A stretch of 64,000 nt of DNA, from NCBI GenBank assembly GCA_032834875.1, contig CP135238.1:2022001-2086000 (forward strand), written 5' to 3'. Position 1 is the first letter of the stretch. Every line of letters begins with the position of its first letter. Shown here piece by piece: positions 15,725-25,821 of the stretch. Made by a program: the position numbers and the translations under genes. Under the pieces are notes generated by a model that was not told the DNA's origin, searched no databases, and saw only the letters and a program-made list of their open reading frames with translations. Source of the stretch: Sulfuracidifex metallicus DSM 6482 = JCM 9184. GTDB taxonomy: Archaea > Thermoproteota > Thermoprotei_A > Sulfolobales > Sulfolobaceae.

Positions 15725-16579
15725 TCAGAATAAACCTAAACCCCTTAATAACATCTGAATGCCTAGAATGACAAGTATTGCAGTGAATATTAGCCTTATC
15801 CTAGAGTTCCTAACTTTAGGTATCAGCCTTGCACCTAAAATTGCACCTATAAGCACACCTATTGCGGTAGCCGCAGCTATAAAAGGCTGTATGTATCCGA
15901 AAACCCAGTAAATGGAGCTACCAGTAGCCGCAGTAACACCTATCATGAAGTTGCTTGTCGTAGTACTAACCTTCATTGGAAGATTCATAGCCCAATCCAT
16001 TCCTAGAACCTTCAATGCACCGGATCCGATTCCAAGAAGCCCCGAGATGTAGCCTGCCATAAACATTATTATTTCTCCTAACCACCATCTAACACCGTAA
16101 TAGTCAACTTGTTTGTCCAGCGCCATATCGTAATAACTACCGTGTAATGAAAAGATTTTAGTTGACCAATCTGGCTTCATTGGTTTAGGTAACTCAAACT
16201 TACTTCTTTGAAGTTGAACATAGACTTGTGAAAGTAATACTATTCCAAAGACTATGTAAATGATATTTTCAAGATGATGAGAATAGATAAAAGCTACAGT
16301 AAGACTACCTACAATTGATCCTAGAGTTGTGGCTATTTCTAAGGACATTCCGATTCTTATATTTACTATTTTGTTCTTCACGTTAGCACTTGTAGCACCA
16401 GCTGAAGTGGCAATAGTTGAAATGAGCGAAGCTCCTGAGGCATACTCTATTGGAATCCCTAGAAAAAGGGAATATATCGGCACTAAGAACGTAGCCCCTC
16501 CAAGACCCGTAAGCGAACCAAGAATTCCTGACATTGCACTTGCAACAACGAACACAATAAACAGCTCTAGCGGTGTCAT
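15725..16579 (-). CDS. TauE/SafE-family sulfite/organosulfonate exporter
   Basis: 284 residues, about eight membrane helices, with the TSUP signature GILGSLTGLGGATFLVPIY in helix 1 and a matching GYISGLLGIGSGALKVL in the second half. The family moves small sulfur anions or carboxylates across the membrane. In a sulfur-metabolising Sulfolobales background, sulfite or sulfonate export is plausible, but the substrate cannot be read from sequence. It is first in an operon with DUF1634. Confidence 0.88.
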   Translation of the reverse strand: MTPLELFIVFVVASAMSGILGSLTGLGGATFLVPIYSLFLGIPIEYASGASLISTIATSAGATSANVKNKIVNIRIGMSLEIATTLGSIVGSLTVAFIYSHHLENIIYIVFGIVLLSQVYVQLQRSKFELPKPMKPDWSTKIFSLHGSYYDMALDKQVDYYGVRWWLGEIIMFMAGYISGLLGIGSGALKVLGMDWAMNLPMKVSTTTSNFMIGVTAATGSSIYWVFGYIQPFIAAATAIGVLIGAILGARLIPKVRNSRIRLIFTAILVILGIQMLLRGLGLF

Positions 16580-16634
16580 AAGAGAGAAGTTATTTTTGTA
16601 GGCTTTAAAATTACCATCTTTTTAACGTTTAAGT

Positions 16635-18026
16635 TTATGCATCGTATTCTATAGGATCGACTAAACCGTTTATCCTAAATGCTTCCTTCCTCATAAAGCA
16701 CGGTCCGCATTTTCCGCAATGTTTATTTCCTCCTTCATAGCAACTCCATGTTAAGTGTAAAGGAGCTCCTATCTCAACTCCTAACCTGACTATTTCTCTC
16801 TTCATTAGATTTCCTACCGGCATTAGAACTCTTACCTTTCTGTTCGGACCAGTAGCGTAAGGAGACATGCGATCAAACAGCCTATTGAACTCCATTTCGT
16901 TATCTGGATAAGCACCCGATTCCTCTAAGTTTATCCCAGTTGCAACGTAAGAGAAACCCTTACTTTCAGCTATAGCCAGTGCTACAGAGAGGAAAATTAG
17001 ATTTCTAGCGGGAACCCACTCATGGGCGAACTCGGCTCCAGAAATGCCACCTCTATCCTTCACTATCTCACCTCCTTCCTTAAGTAGAGTGGTATTACCA
17101 ACTAACTTGAAAAGGTCAGTATCTACTTCTATCAATTCGACGTTAAGAAACCGAGAGATCTCACGAACAGATTCCCTCTCCTTTTCCTCAGCTTTATGAT
17201 GATAATTAAAGTGAAGTAAGGTTACATCGTATCCTTCCTTAAGCAATTTGGTTGCGGCCACGGTGGAATCAAGTCCTCCACTAGCTATAACTAACACTCT
17301 TCTTTGATTTTTAGTAGATTGCAAGTCTACCTTCCTTAATTGTTTCTTATTAGTTACCTCAATTATGGAATAAGGATCCAGTTTTCTCATATTCATTGGG
17401 TAAAAAGGATCCTCATCTAGGAAATCGTCAAGAGAAGAAAAGAAAACTGCCTCTAAGGCGTAGTCGTAAGCCATATAAACTGGCTTAAAGTTCTGTACTA
17501 TGAACAGCTTATCTGGTTGTTTCTTGTCAGCAATAATGAACGCAAAACTTCCCTTTATCTGGTTAATTATGTCGGGCAAGGTCTCTAGCTTACCGTCCCA
17601 AAGTTTGTCCAATAAAGGCGGAATTACAGAAGTATCAATGCTGGACTTCCTTTCAAGGGAATATTTAACCTCAAGCTCCTTGTCATTAGCTATCACTCCG
17701 TTATGGGATACTATGTACCTTTCACCTTCGAAAGGCTGAACGTCATTTTCGCCTTTTAATTTCACGTACTCGGTAGTTGGCTCCGCTCTATTGTTAGCCA
17801 CTACAAGAGAGGTTTCAATGTCAATTACATCGCGTAATTTTTCCTCATTATCGGAGGGCTTTCCCAGTGACTTTGAATGAATTGTCGATCCATCTTTCCG
17901 CACTGAAATTACTCCAAAACTATCTCTACCTCTATCTTCGGCTTTCTTTAATACTTGAACTAGTTTCCTTTCTACTTCTTTATACTTAAGAGAATTTAGC
18001 AGTATGACTCCAGTTACACTACACAT
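16635..18026 (-). CDS. glutaminase-QueC fusion (Gat-QueC), archaeosine synthesis
   Basis: 463 residues from the ATG at 18026. That start gives MCSVTGV, placing the catalytic Cys at position 2 as class II amidotransferases require; an ATG at 18038 would bury it. Residues 1-235 are the glutaminase domain, with [16 protein letters not shown] and VSHNGVI. Residues 245-463 are a QueC-like PP-loop domain with SGGLDST (about 249-255) and a zinc site near the end ([15 protein letters not shown]). QueC makes 7-cyano-7-deazaguanine. In Crenarchaeota the Gat-QueC fusion is known to replace ArcS in converting preQ0 in tRNA to archaeosine. The upstream small gene ends 8 nt before this start. Confidence 0.9.
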   Translation of the reverse strand: MCSVTGVILLNSLKYKEVERKLVQVLKKAEDRGRDSFGVISVRKDGSTIHSKSLGKPSDNEEKLRDVIDIETSLVVANNRAEPTTEYVKLKGENDVQPFEGERYIVSHNGVIANDKELEVKYSLERKSSIDTSVIPPLLDKLWDGKLETLPDIINQIKGSFAFIIADKKQPDKLFIVQNFKPVYMAYDYALEAVFFSSLDDFLDEDPFYPMNMRKLDPYSIIEVTNKKQLRKVDLQSTKNQRRVLVIASGGLDSTVAATKLLKEGYDVTLLHFNYHHKAEEKERESVREISRFLNVELIEVDTDLFKLVGNTTLLKEGGEIVKDRGGISGAEFAHEWVPARNLIFLSVALAIAESKGFSYVATGINLEESGAYPDNEMEFNRLFDRMSPYATGPNRKVRVLMPVGNLMKREIVRLGVEIGAPLHLTWSCYEGGNKHCGKCGPCFMRKEAFRINGLVDPIEYDA

Positions 18027-18034
18027 ATATATCA

Positions 18035-18253
18035 TCACCTTCCCTTAAACTCAAGTACTAATTTCACCTTATTCTCACCTATTTCATCTCCATCAATTAT
18101 TGCGAAGTCGTGACTCATTGTAATCTCGGGACATGATTCTATGTCCTTTGAATAAACTATGACCTCTATTTTGTCTCCCTTATTCATTATCCCGGCCATT
18201 GAGGAAAGAAAGGCCGCTAAAGATCTAGAATCTAAAACGTCTTTCGATGACAT
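18035..18253 (-). CDS. small conserved-looking protein upstream of Gat-QueC
   Basis: 72 residues from ATG 18253 ([20 protein letters not shown]), alternating beta-like strands ([18 protein letters not shown]) and acidic loops. A GTG at 18298 would add 15 residues, but the minus-strand TATA-like tttttaaattt lies about 27 nt before the ATG. It is followed by Gat-QueC at 8 nt, so cotranscription is likely. Function unknown; a role in tRNA modification is only guilt by association. Confidence 0.6.
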   Translation of the reverse strand: MSSKDVLDSRSLAAFLSSMAGIMNKGDKIEVIVYSKDIESCPEITMSHDFAIIDGDEIGENKVKLVLEFKGR

Positions 18254-18286
18254 GCTTTTATGGGATAGTACCAAATTTAAAAAACT

Positions 18287-20524
18287 GTGGAGGGTCACGA
18301 AAATGACGTACTAACAGATGTAAGCAAGGCACTTTCCTCTTTCAATGCTAAGATAATTCACATCTACACTGAGACCGCTTTAGATCCGGACTTTGGTCAG
18401 GGCATTGATTCGTTAAAAATTTCACAGACGTTAAAGAACGCTTTAAAGCAGGAAGGAATTTACAGACTTTACAAGTACCAAGGCGAAACAATAGAACGCA
18501 TACTTAAAGGAGACAATATAATGGTAATTTCTGGGACTGGGACAGGAAAAACTGAGGCTTTCCTTATACCTATTTTGGAGATGGCAATTAAGGGAGAAAG
18601 ATCTACTTTGGTCTATCCTTCTAAGGCATTATCAAGAGATCAACTTAAGAGAATATCCAGGCTAGCCGATAAAGTTAACGTTAGGGCTAGAGTTTTCGAT
18701 GGCGACACTGCGCCAAAGGAAAGGAAGGAAATAGTTGAAGATCCTCCGGAAATCTTGGTAACAAATCCAGATATGATTCACGTTGGGCTCGCACTAAGCG
18801 ATCGCTACTCTTACCTTCTGAGAGAAGCTTCTCATTTCGTGTTTGATGAAATTCACGTCTATGAAGGAGTGATGGGCTCCCATTTAAGGTGGATATCTGA
18901 GAGGATAAGGTTTGACCGTGAACTCCAGATAATAGCTTCCAGTGCTACGGTTGGAGGTTCCGTTTATCTATTTAAGGAGTTATTCGGCTTGGAAAATGGA
19001 GACCTCATAGTTGGGACTAAAAGGAGAAAAGGGATAGCCTTTCACGCCTTGATAGACAGCAATGGGGCAAGCAGGTGGACTCTAGCTGCATTTCTAGGTG
19101 CCTACCTAGCAAGGAAAGGAATGAGAACCATAATCTTTGTGGACTCTCAACAAATGGCAGAGGTTACTGCAAAGATAACTGAAAGATTTCACGCCAACTT
19201 CGAGGTGCACAGAGCTGGAACAGAAAAGGAGTATAGACTCTCCGTAGAGGAAAAGCTGAGAGAAGGAAAAATAGATGGTGTCGTGGCCACGCCCACATTG
19301 GAACTAGGAATTGACATAGGGTCGATAGACTGCGTAATTATGGCTGCGGATCCTCCCTCATTTACCAAGTATATACAAAGAGCTGGTAGGGCAGGTAGAA
19401 GGAATAGAACTGCTTACATTTTCACCATACTGGGAGATAGCCCGATGGACTCGTATTACCTTAGAAATGGGCCAGAGTTCTTTAAGCGAGAGCTATTGCC
19501 CATTCCTTTTGATCCTTCAAATACAGAGGTGGCTAAAGCTCACTTACTTGGCTTATTACTAGAAAAGAGGGTACTCAGGGAGGAAGACCTATCTGACGTA
19601 TGGAAGAAAGTTTTACCAGAGTTAGAGAAGGACGGATACTTAAAACGTAAAAATGGGTTCGTGTTTTCTACTACTCTAACCAGATCAAAATTCTTGGAGA
19701 GCTCTCTGAGAAGTTCTGGGAAGATAGTATCTGCCTTTGCAGGTAAAAGAAAAGTGGGGGAAAGGGAACTACCTGTAGCTTTGTATGAGTTCTACCCAGG
19801 GGGAATATATCTATCATCTAAGAGAGCTTACTTAGTTAAGTCGTTAGATCTAGGTAAAATGAACGCCCAGCTTGAAGAATCGAAAATAACAGATTCTTAT
19901 ACTAAACCTATTTATACAGTAGATATCAAGGATTTTAAGAAAATAAAAGACAAAAAGGTGCTAAACATGAGCGTAATATATGGTGAGATAGAGGTAAACG
20001 AAATTGTAACCGGCTATGCAGTTTACTCGATGTCAGGAAAGGATAAGCCCAGAAAAGAGGTATTTTATGATGAGCCTATCATGTTTTCTTATAGAACTAA
20101 AGGCCTTTATATTACGCATCCTATTACAGAATGGATGAACAGCATAGAGGACGGAATAAAGGCGTTCCATGCAACCGAACACGTTCTCATTTCAGCTGCC
20201 AGGTTAGTAGCTGGATCTTCACAGACTGATCTGTCTGGTGTTTCTTATCCGAGCGGTCATGTTGCAATATATGATTCGTCAATTGGAGGAAACGGAGTAT
20301 CTATGCTCCTATATGATAGACTTGAATCCGCCTACGAAATAGCCAAGGATATAACGGGAAATTGTACTTGTGAAGATGGATGTCCGAAATGTGTGTATAG
20401 CCCTTATTGCGGAAATAACAACAGAATGCTTTCAAGGAAACTGTCCTATAGATTAATAAGCGAGCTACTCTATAAGGAGAACGAAGTTAAGCCTTCAGAC
20501 AAATGGGGGTCCCCGGTGGTATAA
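18287..20524 (+). CDS. DEAD/DEAH superfamily 2 helicase with C-terminal DUF1998 zinc domain (MrfA/YprA-like)
   Basis: 745 residues from a GTG start. Motif I GTGTGKT (83-89), DEIH box (187-190), motif III SSAT (218-221) and motif VI QRAGRAGRR (about 363) show an SF2 helicase. The last 110 residues hold HATEHVLISAA and a Cys cluster (CTCEDGCPKCVYSPYC, about 692-707), the DUF1998 zinc site. This layout matches bacterial MrfA (YprA), a 3'-5' helicase in mitomycin-C adduct repair, so DNA repair is the inferred role. The start lies only 33 nt from the divergent small gene, so the two promoters overlap. The stop overlaps the next gene region by a few bases. Confidence 0.87.
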   Translation: MEGHENDVLTDVSKALSSFNAKIIHIYTETALDPDFGQGIDSLKISQTLKNALKQEGIYRLYKYQGETIERILKGDNIMVISGTGTGKTEAFLIPILEMAIKGERSTLVYPSKALSRDQLKRISRLADKVNVRARVFDGDTAPKERKEIVEDPPEILVTNPDMIHVGLALSDRYSYLLREASHFVFDEIHVYEGVMGSHLRWISERIRFDRELQIIASSATVGGSVYLFKELFGLENGDLIVGTKRRKGIAFHALIDSNGASRWTLAAFLGAYLARKGMRTIIFVDSQQMAEVTAKITERFHANFEVHRAGTEKEYRLSVEEKLREGKIDGVVATPTLELGIDIGSIDCVIMAADPPSFTKYIQRAGRAGRRNRTAYIFTILGDSPMDSYYLRNGPEFFKRELLPIPFDPSNTEVAKAHLLGLLLEKRVLREEDLSDVWKKVLPELEKDGYLKRKNGFVFSTTLTRSKFLESSLRSSGKIVSAFAGKRKVGERELPVALYEFYPGGIYLSSKRAYLVKSLDLGKMNAQLEESKITDSYTKPIYTVDIKDFKKIKDKKVLNMSVIYGEIEVNEIVTGYAVYSMSGKDKPRKEVFYDEPIMFSYRTKGLYITHPITEWMNSIEDGIKAFHATEHVLISAARLVAGSSQTDLSGVSYPSGHVAIYDSSIGGNGVSMLLYDRLESAYEIAKDITGNCTCEDGCPKCVYSPYCGNNNRMLSRKLSYRLISELLYKENEVKPSDKWGSPVV

Positions 20525-20525
20525 T

Positions 20526-22394
20526 GTGTACGAAGAGTTCGTGTTTTCCACGATTTCTCCGTCTAAAAAGGGTAGACCTCCATCAAGCGTTATAAACTTC
20601 AGCGAAGACTTGCAAATACCTGTTAATTCGGTTCCCAGATTTGAAATGTTTAGAGGAACAGAAGGTGATATAGTAATAAACATGAACGGTTATTCTGGTA
20701 TTAGAGATTTAGGAGATAAGATCGAGGTGAAGGCTGGAACTACATGGAAGGAAGTATTAAAAGATTACAATGTTGAGGTCTACGGTAACTTAGACTTCAC
20801 CGTAGGTGGTACACTTTTCTTTGACGATCCTATATTTGGAATGAACGAGTTCTCTAGCTTTTCCAATAAGGTAGAAGTGGAAGCCATTAATGGATCCGTC
20901 TATCATGGAAAGTATACAGGCGGTATTCCTGTAAAAGTGATAATTAAAAAGGAAAACAAGAATTTAATCTGGAAAGAATGGAAAGGTAACATTTCGTCTC
21001 TAATTTCAAGGATCAAGAGTTGGTACAGTAACAGACTCCCTGTGTTTAGGGATGTGTCTCTAGTAAAAGACAAGGAAGGTGTTAGAATTCTTGCTTCATA
21101 TCCTGAGGCTAGAGAAATTTTAGTTAAACCTTTCATGGAGGGAAGTGAAACGTCAGTTCCGTTCTATGACAAGATTTACTCTAGGCTATATTATGAAGGA
21201 GAACTTCCTTTTGAGAGTATTTCGTTACTTGAGTCTGCATTAGAAGTAGCTGAATTTGCAGTAGTGAGAGTCAGAAGGGATAAGGTAGCATTCTCTATAT
21301 CTAGTATGAACAAGATAGTAGGCTTACCCGGCGTCAAGTATTCAATAGAGGATTCCTTGTTCAACGGTTGCGTACTATGTGGTGCATGTGTAAGCGTATG
21401 CCCGCACGGAGAACAGAGAGGAAATAACATAGCTTTTACGCCCTTAGGTTTTTACGTAATGCAGAGTGAAGGCATGGGAAGTAAGGTAGCAAATTGCCAT
21501 TTATGCGGCAACTGTATGAGTCAGTGCCCAGTAAAGTTGGACATAGTAGACGACTTAAGAAAGTTCATAGTTCCAATGTATAAACAGACAAACACTAAAC
21601 TTGAGATAAATGAACTAAGAAAGAACATTAATATTGTAATTACTCCAATTTCTATAGATTTATATCAGTATGCATTACGTGCATTATCTTTTTTATCAGA
21701 TAAAGGACTCGACGTAGGGCTGATGTATCTTAACGTCAATGTCAACTCTCTAATCAAGGGAGATCCAGATCTGGATTTTCTTAACAATGAATTAGCCGGA
21801 GTGACCGACCTGATTACATTGACCCCTGAAGACCATTATTATCTACATATACTGAAAGCGAGAAGAGTCATACAAATAGAATTTCTAGGAAATATGCTTC
21901 TCAAGGAATTCCCAGAGTTAACCAAGGGGAAATCTGTCCATATACCTTGTTTATTAAAGAATCATCCTTCCATGGAGCATGAAATCGGAAAATGTAGTAA
22001 AGTTTTTCTCGACAAGGTTAACGGAGAAGGAACAACCGATAAGCTGAAAGCCGATCTAACGTTATGCCCTTTAACTTCAATTTCCCTTGGAATTCCCTCA
22101 ATTTTAGATCTAGCATTGCCTCAGTTACCTGATCTTAACAGCATTATTAAGCAAATACAAGAAAATATAACAAAATCTAGTGAAAACACTAGAGAAATAC
22201 TTGACGACTTAACTTGGTTTGATGGTCTAGATGAAGGGTTAGTGAAAGACTTTAAGGAAAAGATCATAAAATCAAGTTTCAAGAATGTTCCGCAGAGTTT
22301 ATTGAAGTTAATATATATATATTCCCCTATATTGCAACGCAACCCAGAAAATTACAAAGTTATAGAAGAAATAAAAAATGCAATTGTTAAGTAG
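20526..22394 (+). CDS. fused FAD-linked oxidase-like / ferredoxin-type Fe-S protein (GlcE-GlcF-like)
   Basis: 622 residues from GTG, directly after the helicase stop. The N-terminal 140 residues follow the PCMH-type FAD-binding pattern ([26 protein letters not shown]), but shortened. Residues 280-340 carry two 4Fe-4S clusters: [14 protein letters not shown] and [14 protein letters not shown]. The C-terminal 280 residues look like a worn CCG-type domain, with scattered cysteines. Overall it resembles a glycolate-oxidase-like GlcE/GlcF fusion. The donor, acceptor and whether FAD still binds are unknown. Its pairing with a repair helicase is striking but may only reflect position. Confidence 0.65.
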   Translation: MYEEFVFSTISPSKKGRPPSSVINFSEDLQIPVNSVPRFEMFRGTEGDIVINMNGYSGIRDLGDKIEVKAGTTWKEVLKDYNVEVYGNLDFTVGGTLFFDDPIFGMNEFSSFSNKVEVEAINGSVYHGKYTGGIPVKVIIKKENKNLIWKEWKGNISSLISRIKSWYSNRLPVFRDVSLVKDKEGVRILASYPEAREILVKPFMEGSETSVPFYDKIYSRLYYEGELPFESISLLESALEVAEFAVVRVRRDKVAFSISSMNKIVGLPGVKYSIEDSLFNGCVLCGACVSVCPHGEQRGNNIAFTPLGFYVMQSEGMGSKVANCHLCGNCMSQCPVKLDIVDDLRKFIVPMYKQTNTKLEINELRKNINIVITPISIDLYQYALRALSFLSDKGLDVGLMYLNVNVNSLIKGDPDLDFLNNELAGVTDLITLTPEDHYYLHILKARRVIQIEFLGNMLLKEFPELTKGKSVHIPCLLKNHPSMEHEIGKCSKVFLDKVNGEGTTDKLKADLTLCPLTSISLGIPSILDLALPQLPDLNSIIKQIQENITKSSENTREILDDLTWFDGLDEGLVKDFKEKIIKSSFKNVPQSLLKLIYIYSPILQRNPENYKVIEEIKNAIVK

Positions 22395-22953
22395 TAGACC
22401 TTATTAAATATAGTAAATGACCTACTTCAGGTATTATTAATTGCTCCATAGCTAACTTAACAGCGTCAGGAGAGCCAGGCAAAACGTATATTACCTTACC
22501 ATTGATAATACCTGCAGTTGCTTTAGACAAGTAAGATGCACTCTTTACCTCAGGCTGCTCCAAACTTAAATTACGGAATACTTGCCCGAAACCTTCCACT
22601 TCCCTATCGAAAATTCCCCTTAATGTCTCAACAGTTATATCTGATGGAGTGAAACCCGTGCCTCCGCTTGTTACCACAACATCTACTTTATCATTTAAAA
22701 TAGCATCCACTACAGCCTTTAGAATCAGTAATTTATTATCAGGAACTAATGAATACCCAATTATCTTATTGCCTGACTTTATAATCAAGTCCTTAGCTAC
22801 GTCTCCTGACTCGTCTATAACTGGCTCCTTCCTCTGCATTTTAGAATACCTTGACGAGCTAACGGTGATTACAAAGAAACTGACCTCCTTCGGTGCATGC
22901 TCCCGGTGTTCCTTATGAGAATGCGATATCACGGATAAAGATATTTCCGCCAA
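22387..22953 (-). CDS. moaB: molybdenum cofactor biosynthesis protein MoaB/Mog family
   Basis: 188 residues, the usual length. It adenylylates molybdopterin before metal insertion. Visible are [10 protein letters not shown] (about 26-35), [17 protein letters not shown] (about 92-108, the molybdopterin-binding GGTG loop) and [15 protein letters not shown] near the end. The ATG at 22953 overlaps the 5' region of the divergent membrane gene. It is convergent with the FAD/Fe-S gene, overlapping by 8 nt. Molybdenum or tungsten enzymes are expected in this organism. Confidence 0.9.
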   Translation of the reverse strand: MAEISLSVISHSHKEHREHAPKEVSFFVITVSSSRYSKMQRKEPVIDESGDVAKDLIIKSGNKIIGYSLVPDNKLLILKAVVDAILNDKVDVVVTSGGTGFTPSDITVETLRGIFDREVEGFGQVFRNLSLEQPEVKSASYLSKATAGIINGKVIYVLPGSPDAVKLAMEQLIIPEVGHLLYLIRSTT

Positions 22954-22970
22954 GTTTTAATATTGATGCT

Positions 22971-23492
22971 ATGGTTAACTTAAAGACTTTTTCCCCATTG
23001 TTAGGCATAATTCATGCTGTTTCACTGCCGGTTTCAATCATGCTTTATGCTGAATCAATTAGAATATATCTAAATGGAGGAGCAAGAATAATGATTACAA
23101 ATTACCTATTGATAGATTTGGCTTCAATTACACTAATGATATACTTCATCACTCAGGTAGGAATTTTATACTTTACTTATGATATAATAAATAAAATTGA
23201 TCTAGTTCAAGAGAAAAACACTAGTATCGTGACAGTAATTTCATTACTCTTCTTCGGAATGGTTATACAAATTCCTTTCATTAATCAAATAATAATTTCT
23301 TACTATTTAAATAGGGCTTTCAACAAAGTAAAGAGAAACCCTATAGACAGCCTAGTAGGGCTAGGAATAGCTAACATAGTCCTTAACGGACTAACCTCTG
23401 GATTCATGGCCAGAAAGGTTTACAGTTTCATAGAAGAGTTACAGTTTCAGCAACATCAAGATCCAAGTCAAGGAAGTTTCCCTCCCTTCTAA
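22971..23492 (+). CDS. multi-pass membrane protein of unknown function
   Basis: 173 residues from ATG 22971 (MVNLKTFSPLLGIIHAVSLP); a GTG/TTG-type extension would run into moaB, and a TATA-like caagttttaatatt sits about 25 nt upstream of this ATG. Four hydrophobic segments, with two in the first half and GMVIQIPFINQIIISYYL and GIANIVLNGLTSGFM in the second. The end is a Gln/Pro-rich tail. Its last 65 bp overlap the opposite-strand nucleotidyltransferase gene. Family not recognised. Confidence 0.65.
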   Translation: MVNLKTFSPLLGIIHAVSLPVSIMLYAESIRIYLNGGARIMITNYLLIDLASITLMIYFITQVGILYFTYDIINKIDLVQEKNTSIVTVISLLFFGMVIQIPFINQIIISYYLNRAFNKVKRNPIDSLVGLGIANIVLNGLTSGFMARKVYSFIEELQFQQHQDPSQGSFPPF

Positions 23493-24255
23493 ATAGGTAA
23501 CCGTTAACGTAAAGGGATGTACGGGAATCCATCTCAGTGAATCTAGTTCTAAATGACGTAAGGAAAATTTCGATCCCATGTTCGTCGATTCCTTTATAGA
23601 TAACTGGAAGAGAGACCGATTTTATTGATTCAATTATATTCACTTTCCCCTCGAATTTGGAGCTCCCTATTACTGGACTGAAGTTAATGCATTCGACTAT
23701 CTTAAAGGTATAATCAACGTTCATGAAGGTGCCCTCGGAGACCCTCCTCCTCTTTAGCGTAAAGAAGGATTTACTATCGAGAGTCTCCACTTCCTCTTGA
23801 TAATATGATGAGAGTGGCTTAGTTATTCCCTCCTCCCGTAATCGTCTTAATGTTTGCAAATGCTTTAGATCTGTAGAAAGAAAGTCCATATCCCTCCAAG
23901 AGTTAGAATATGCCATGCTACCCGTTATTCCCACGTTGTTTTGGAAAAAGGAAGAAAATTTAGCAGAAACGTTATCCCTAGGTTCAATCTTAAACGGATT
24001 TATAATCTCACTTTCGTCTAAGGGAACTAAAGGGACTTGAAAGCCTACTTTATCATAATATTTCAACACATTAGGGAATCTCTTCCTTACGACTTCAATA
24101 GCTTCCTTAACTCGTTTTAACTTGACACCGCCAATAAGCCTAGGTATTGCAACGGCATACCCTTCTGGATGGTCGCACCCCTTTACAACCCATATTCCCC
24201 CTCCGAATTTTAATAAAAACCCTTCGAAAACTCTTTGCTTAACCACGGAAAGCAC
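23428..24255 (-). CDS. predicted nucleotidyltransferase-fold protein
   Basis: 275 residues from GTG 24255, with a TATA-like cttttaataa about 27 nt upstream on the minus strand. The clearest signal is GITGSMAYSNSWRDMDFL (about 110-127), the G-S-x8-D-x-D type motif of the DNA polymerase beta-like nucleotidyltransferase fold. The N-terminus has IWVVKGCDHPEGYAVAIPR. It resembles archaeal predicted nucleotidyltransferases of unknown substrate. It shares a 38-bp divergent promoter region with the FAD oxidoreductase. Confidence 0.6.
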   Translation of the reverse strand: MLSVVKQRVFEGFLLKFGGGIWVVKGCDHPEGYAVAIPRLIGGVKLKRVKEAIEVVRKRFPNVLKYYDKVGFQVPLVPLDESEIINPFKIEPRDNVSAKFSSFFQNNVGITGSMAYSNSWRDMDFLSTDLKHLQTLRRLREEGITKPLSSYYQEEVETLDSKSFFTLKRRRVSEGTFMNVDYTFKIVECINFSPVIGSSKFEGKVNIIESIKSVSLPVIYKGIDEHGIEIFLTSFRTRFTEMDSRTSLYVNGYLFRREGNFLDLDLDVAETVTLL

Positions 24256-24293
24256 TTTTATGTTAAGATTATTAAAAGCATAACGTCATCAAG

Positions 24294-25301
24294 TTGAAGA
24301 TAGGTATAGTAGGAGGAGGAATAGTAGGTAGCTCCTTGTTTAGAATACTCTCAGAGAAGCACCAAGTGAAGGTCTTAGACCCTAAAGTGAAAACACAGTT
24401 TCCCACATTAATTCACTCTATGTTATTGAAAGGAATGGATGTACAGTTAGCTTTCAAGTCAAGAGAAATATATGATAAATACAAAATTGAGAGGTATCCT
24501 TTCAAGTCTTACACTTTAGGTAAAGTTGATAGCTCAATTCTCTCCCTGTGGGAAAACTACGGTGTTTCAATAAAGGAAACTGAAGTAAATTGGATAGGAG
24601 AAAAGGCGATAGAAGCTCAAGGAGGAGATTCTTTAGTTAACATTAAGCAACTTACTGATATACCAAAAGAACAGAATAAAGTAAAAATTGAACTCAAAGA
24701 GAATATAGCTAGGGTTTTTGCAAATGGAAGAGAATTAACTAGAGAGTTTGACACATTCATACTTTCAGCGGGAAGCTGGAACTCAAATATCGTAATAGGA
24801 GAGAAGATTCCTCTGAAACCTTATTATTGCTGGGCCACAGTCATGAAAGGACCTAGGCAGTTGGATAAATTCATAGTGTATGATTATATATTGGGATTCT
24901 ATTCTAGGCCCTTGTTAGGAATAGGGTCTCCATTATTCATAGCGGGAGACGGAGACATAATAGAGATGGAGCCTCCTGAAGACGGGATTTTGAGGCGACC
25001 AGAAATCAAGGACATGGAGCTTGTCATCTCTAGAATAAGGACCAGATTTACGGCTAGAATGATATACATTTCCGGAAACATGTGCGAGGGAACTCCTGAC
25101 ATGAAACCTGTATACGGAAGGATAAAGGATAACTTGTACATAGTGGCAGGACTCAACGGATATGGAGCGGAAGTAGGACCTGGTCTAGCGCTACTTACCG
25201 CCCAATTCATAGAAAAAGGAGAGGAAGTAAAAGAATACTTAATTGATAGATTTAGAGGGATAAGGGACTTCTCTTTAGGCAAGGAACCACATGAACTTTA
25301 A
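24294..25301 (+). CDS. FAD-dependent oxidoreductase, DAO/DadA-like
   Basis: 335 residues from TTG 24294. The N-terminal KIGIVGGGIVGSSLFRIL is the GxGxxG dinucleotide-binding motif. FILSAGSWNSNIVI (about 154-167) and the C-terminal IVAGLNGYGAEVGPGLALL (about 282-300) are typical of the D-amino-acid oxidase/glycine oxidase family. An amino or hydroxy acid is the likely substrate. Nothing nearby tells which. The tail meets the opposite-strand gene end to end, stop next to stop. Confidence 0.8.
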   Translation: MKIGIVGGGIVGSSLFRILSEKHQVKVLDPKVKTQFPTLIHSMLLKGMDVQLAFKSREIYDKYKIERYPFKSYTLGKVDSSILSLWENYGVSIKETEVNWIGEKAIEAQGGDSLVNIKQLTDIPKEQNKVKIELKENIARVFANGRELTREFDTFILSAGSWNSNIVIGEKIPLKPYYCWATVMKGPRQLDKFIVYDYILGFYSRPLLGIGSPLFIAGDGDIIEMEPPEDGILRRPEIKDMELVISRIRTRFTARMIYISGNMCEGTPDMKPVYGRIKDNLYIVAGLNGYGAEVGPGLALLTAQFIEKGEEVKEYLIDRFRGIRDFSLGKEPHEL

Positions 25302-25733
25302 TTACAGCGAGATGTGTATCCTTACCGTCTCTTCATCAGAAAGTCCTGATTCCAGAACTTGCATATGGGCTTTTTGTTCCTTTTCGCATGACTCGCAGAT
25401 CTTCACCACCCATGACGCAACGTGTTTCCATTCAATATAGTAACTAACTCTTCTCCAGTTATGTTTTTGAACCATCATCAGCGCAATCTTTTCCCTCCTT
25501 GTGGGAAAAACCACATATTTTGCCATCTTGATGTAAACTGGCTCATATTTGTTTAAGTAGCCTCCCTGAAGCAAAACGGAGAAGTTTGAATAGAAATCGT
25601 CTATATCACTTACTTTAACCACTTGGACTCTTCTTGTTATCCGATCTACGTAAACTGCCGCATTCCTGTAATCTTCAAAAATCGAAGAATAATCATCCCA
25701 GCTCATTTCAAGAGAATCTATTAACCACTGCAT
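25302..25733 (-). CDS. hypothetical protein with CxxC
   Basis: 143 residues from ATG 25733 (MQWLIDSLEMSWDDYSSIFE). Middle segments are beta-like (NAAVYVDRITRRVQVVKV) and the C-terminus has VVKICESCEKEQKAHMQ, a single CxxC that could bind metal or form a disulfide. No family recognised. Its promoter has a TATA-like element (plus strand agttaaaaca, 25756-25765) with a tandem octamer immediately upstream, suggesting specific control. Confidence 0.6.
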   Translation of the reverse strand: MQWLIDSLEMSWDDYSSIFEDYRNAAVYVDRITRRVQVVKVSDIDDFYSNFSVLLQGGYLNKYEPVYIKMAKYVVFPTRREKIALMMVQKHNWRRVSYYIEWKHVASWVVKICESCEKEQKAHMQVLESGLSDEETVRIHISL

Positions 25734-25768
25734 TGACCTAGAATAATGTAATACAGTTAAAACAGTTA

Positions 25769-25784
25769 TGACGTGATGACGTGA
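25769..25784. promoter_or_regulatory. tandem octamer TGACGTGA x2 upstream of a TATA box
   Basis: Two perfect head-to-tail copies of TGACGTGA end where the TATA-like element of the minus-strand 143-aa gene begins. The position, just upstream of TATA, is that of the BRE or an activator site in archaeal promoters. Regulatory role is inferred from position only. Confidence 0.35.
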
Positions 25785-25821
25785 TGGTTTACCGACTGGT
25801 GAGGATCGTTTCCCTGTCTGA

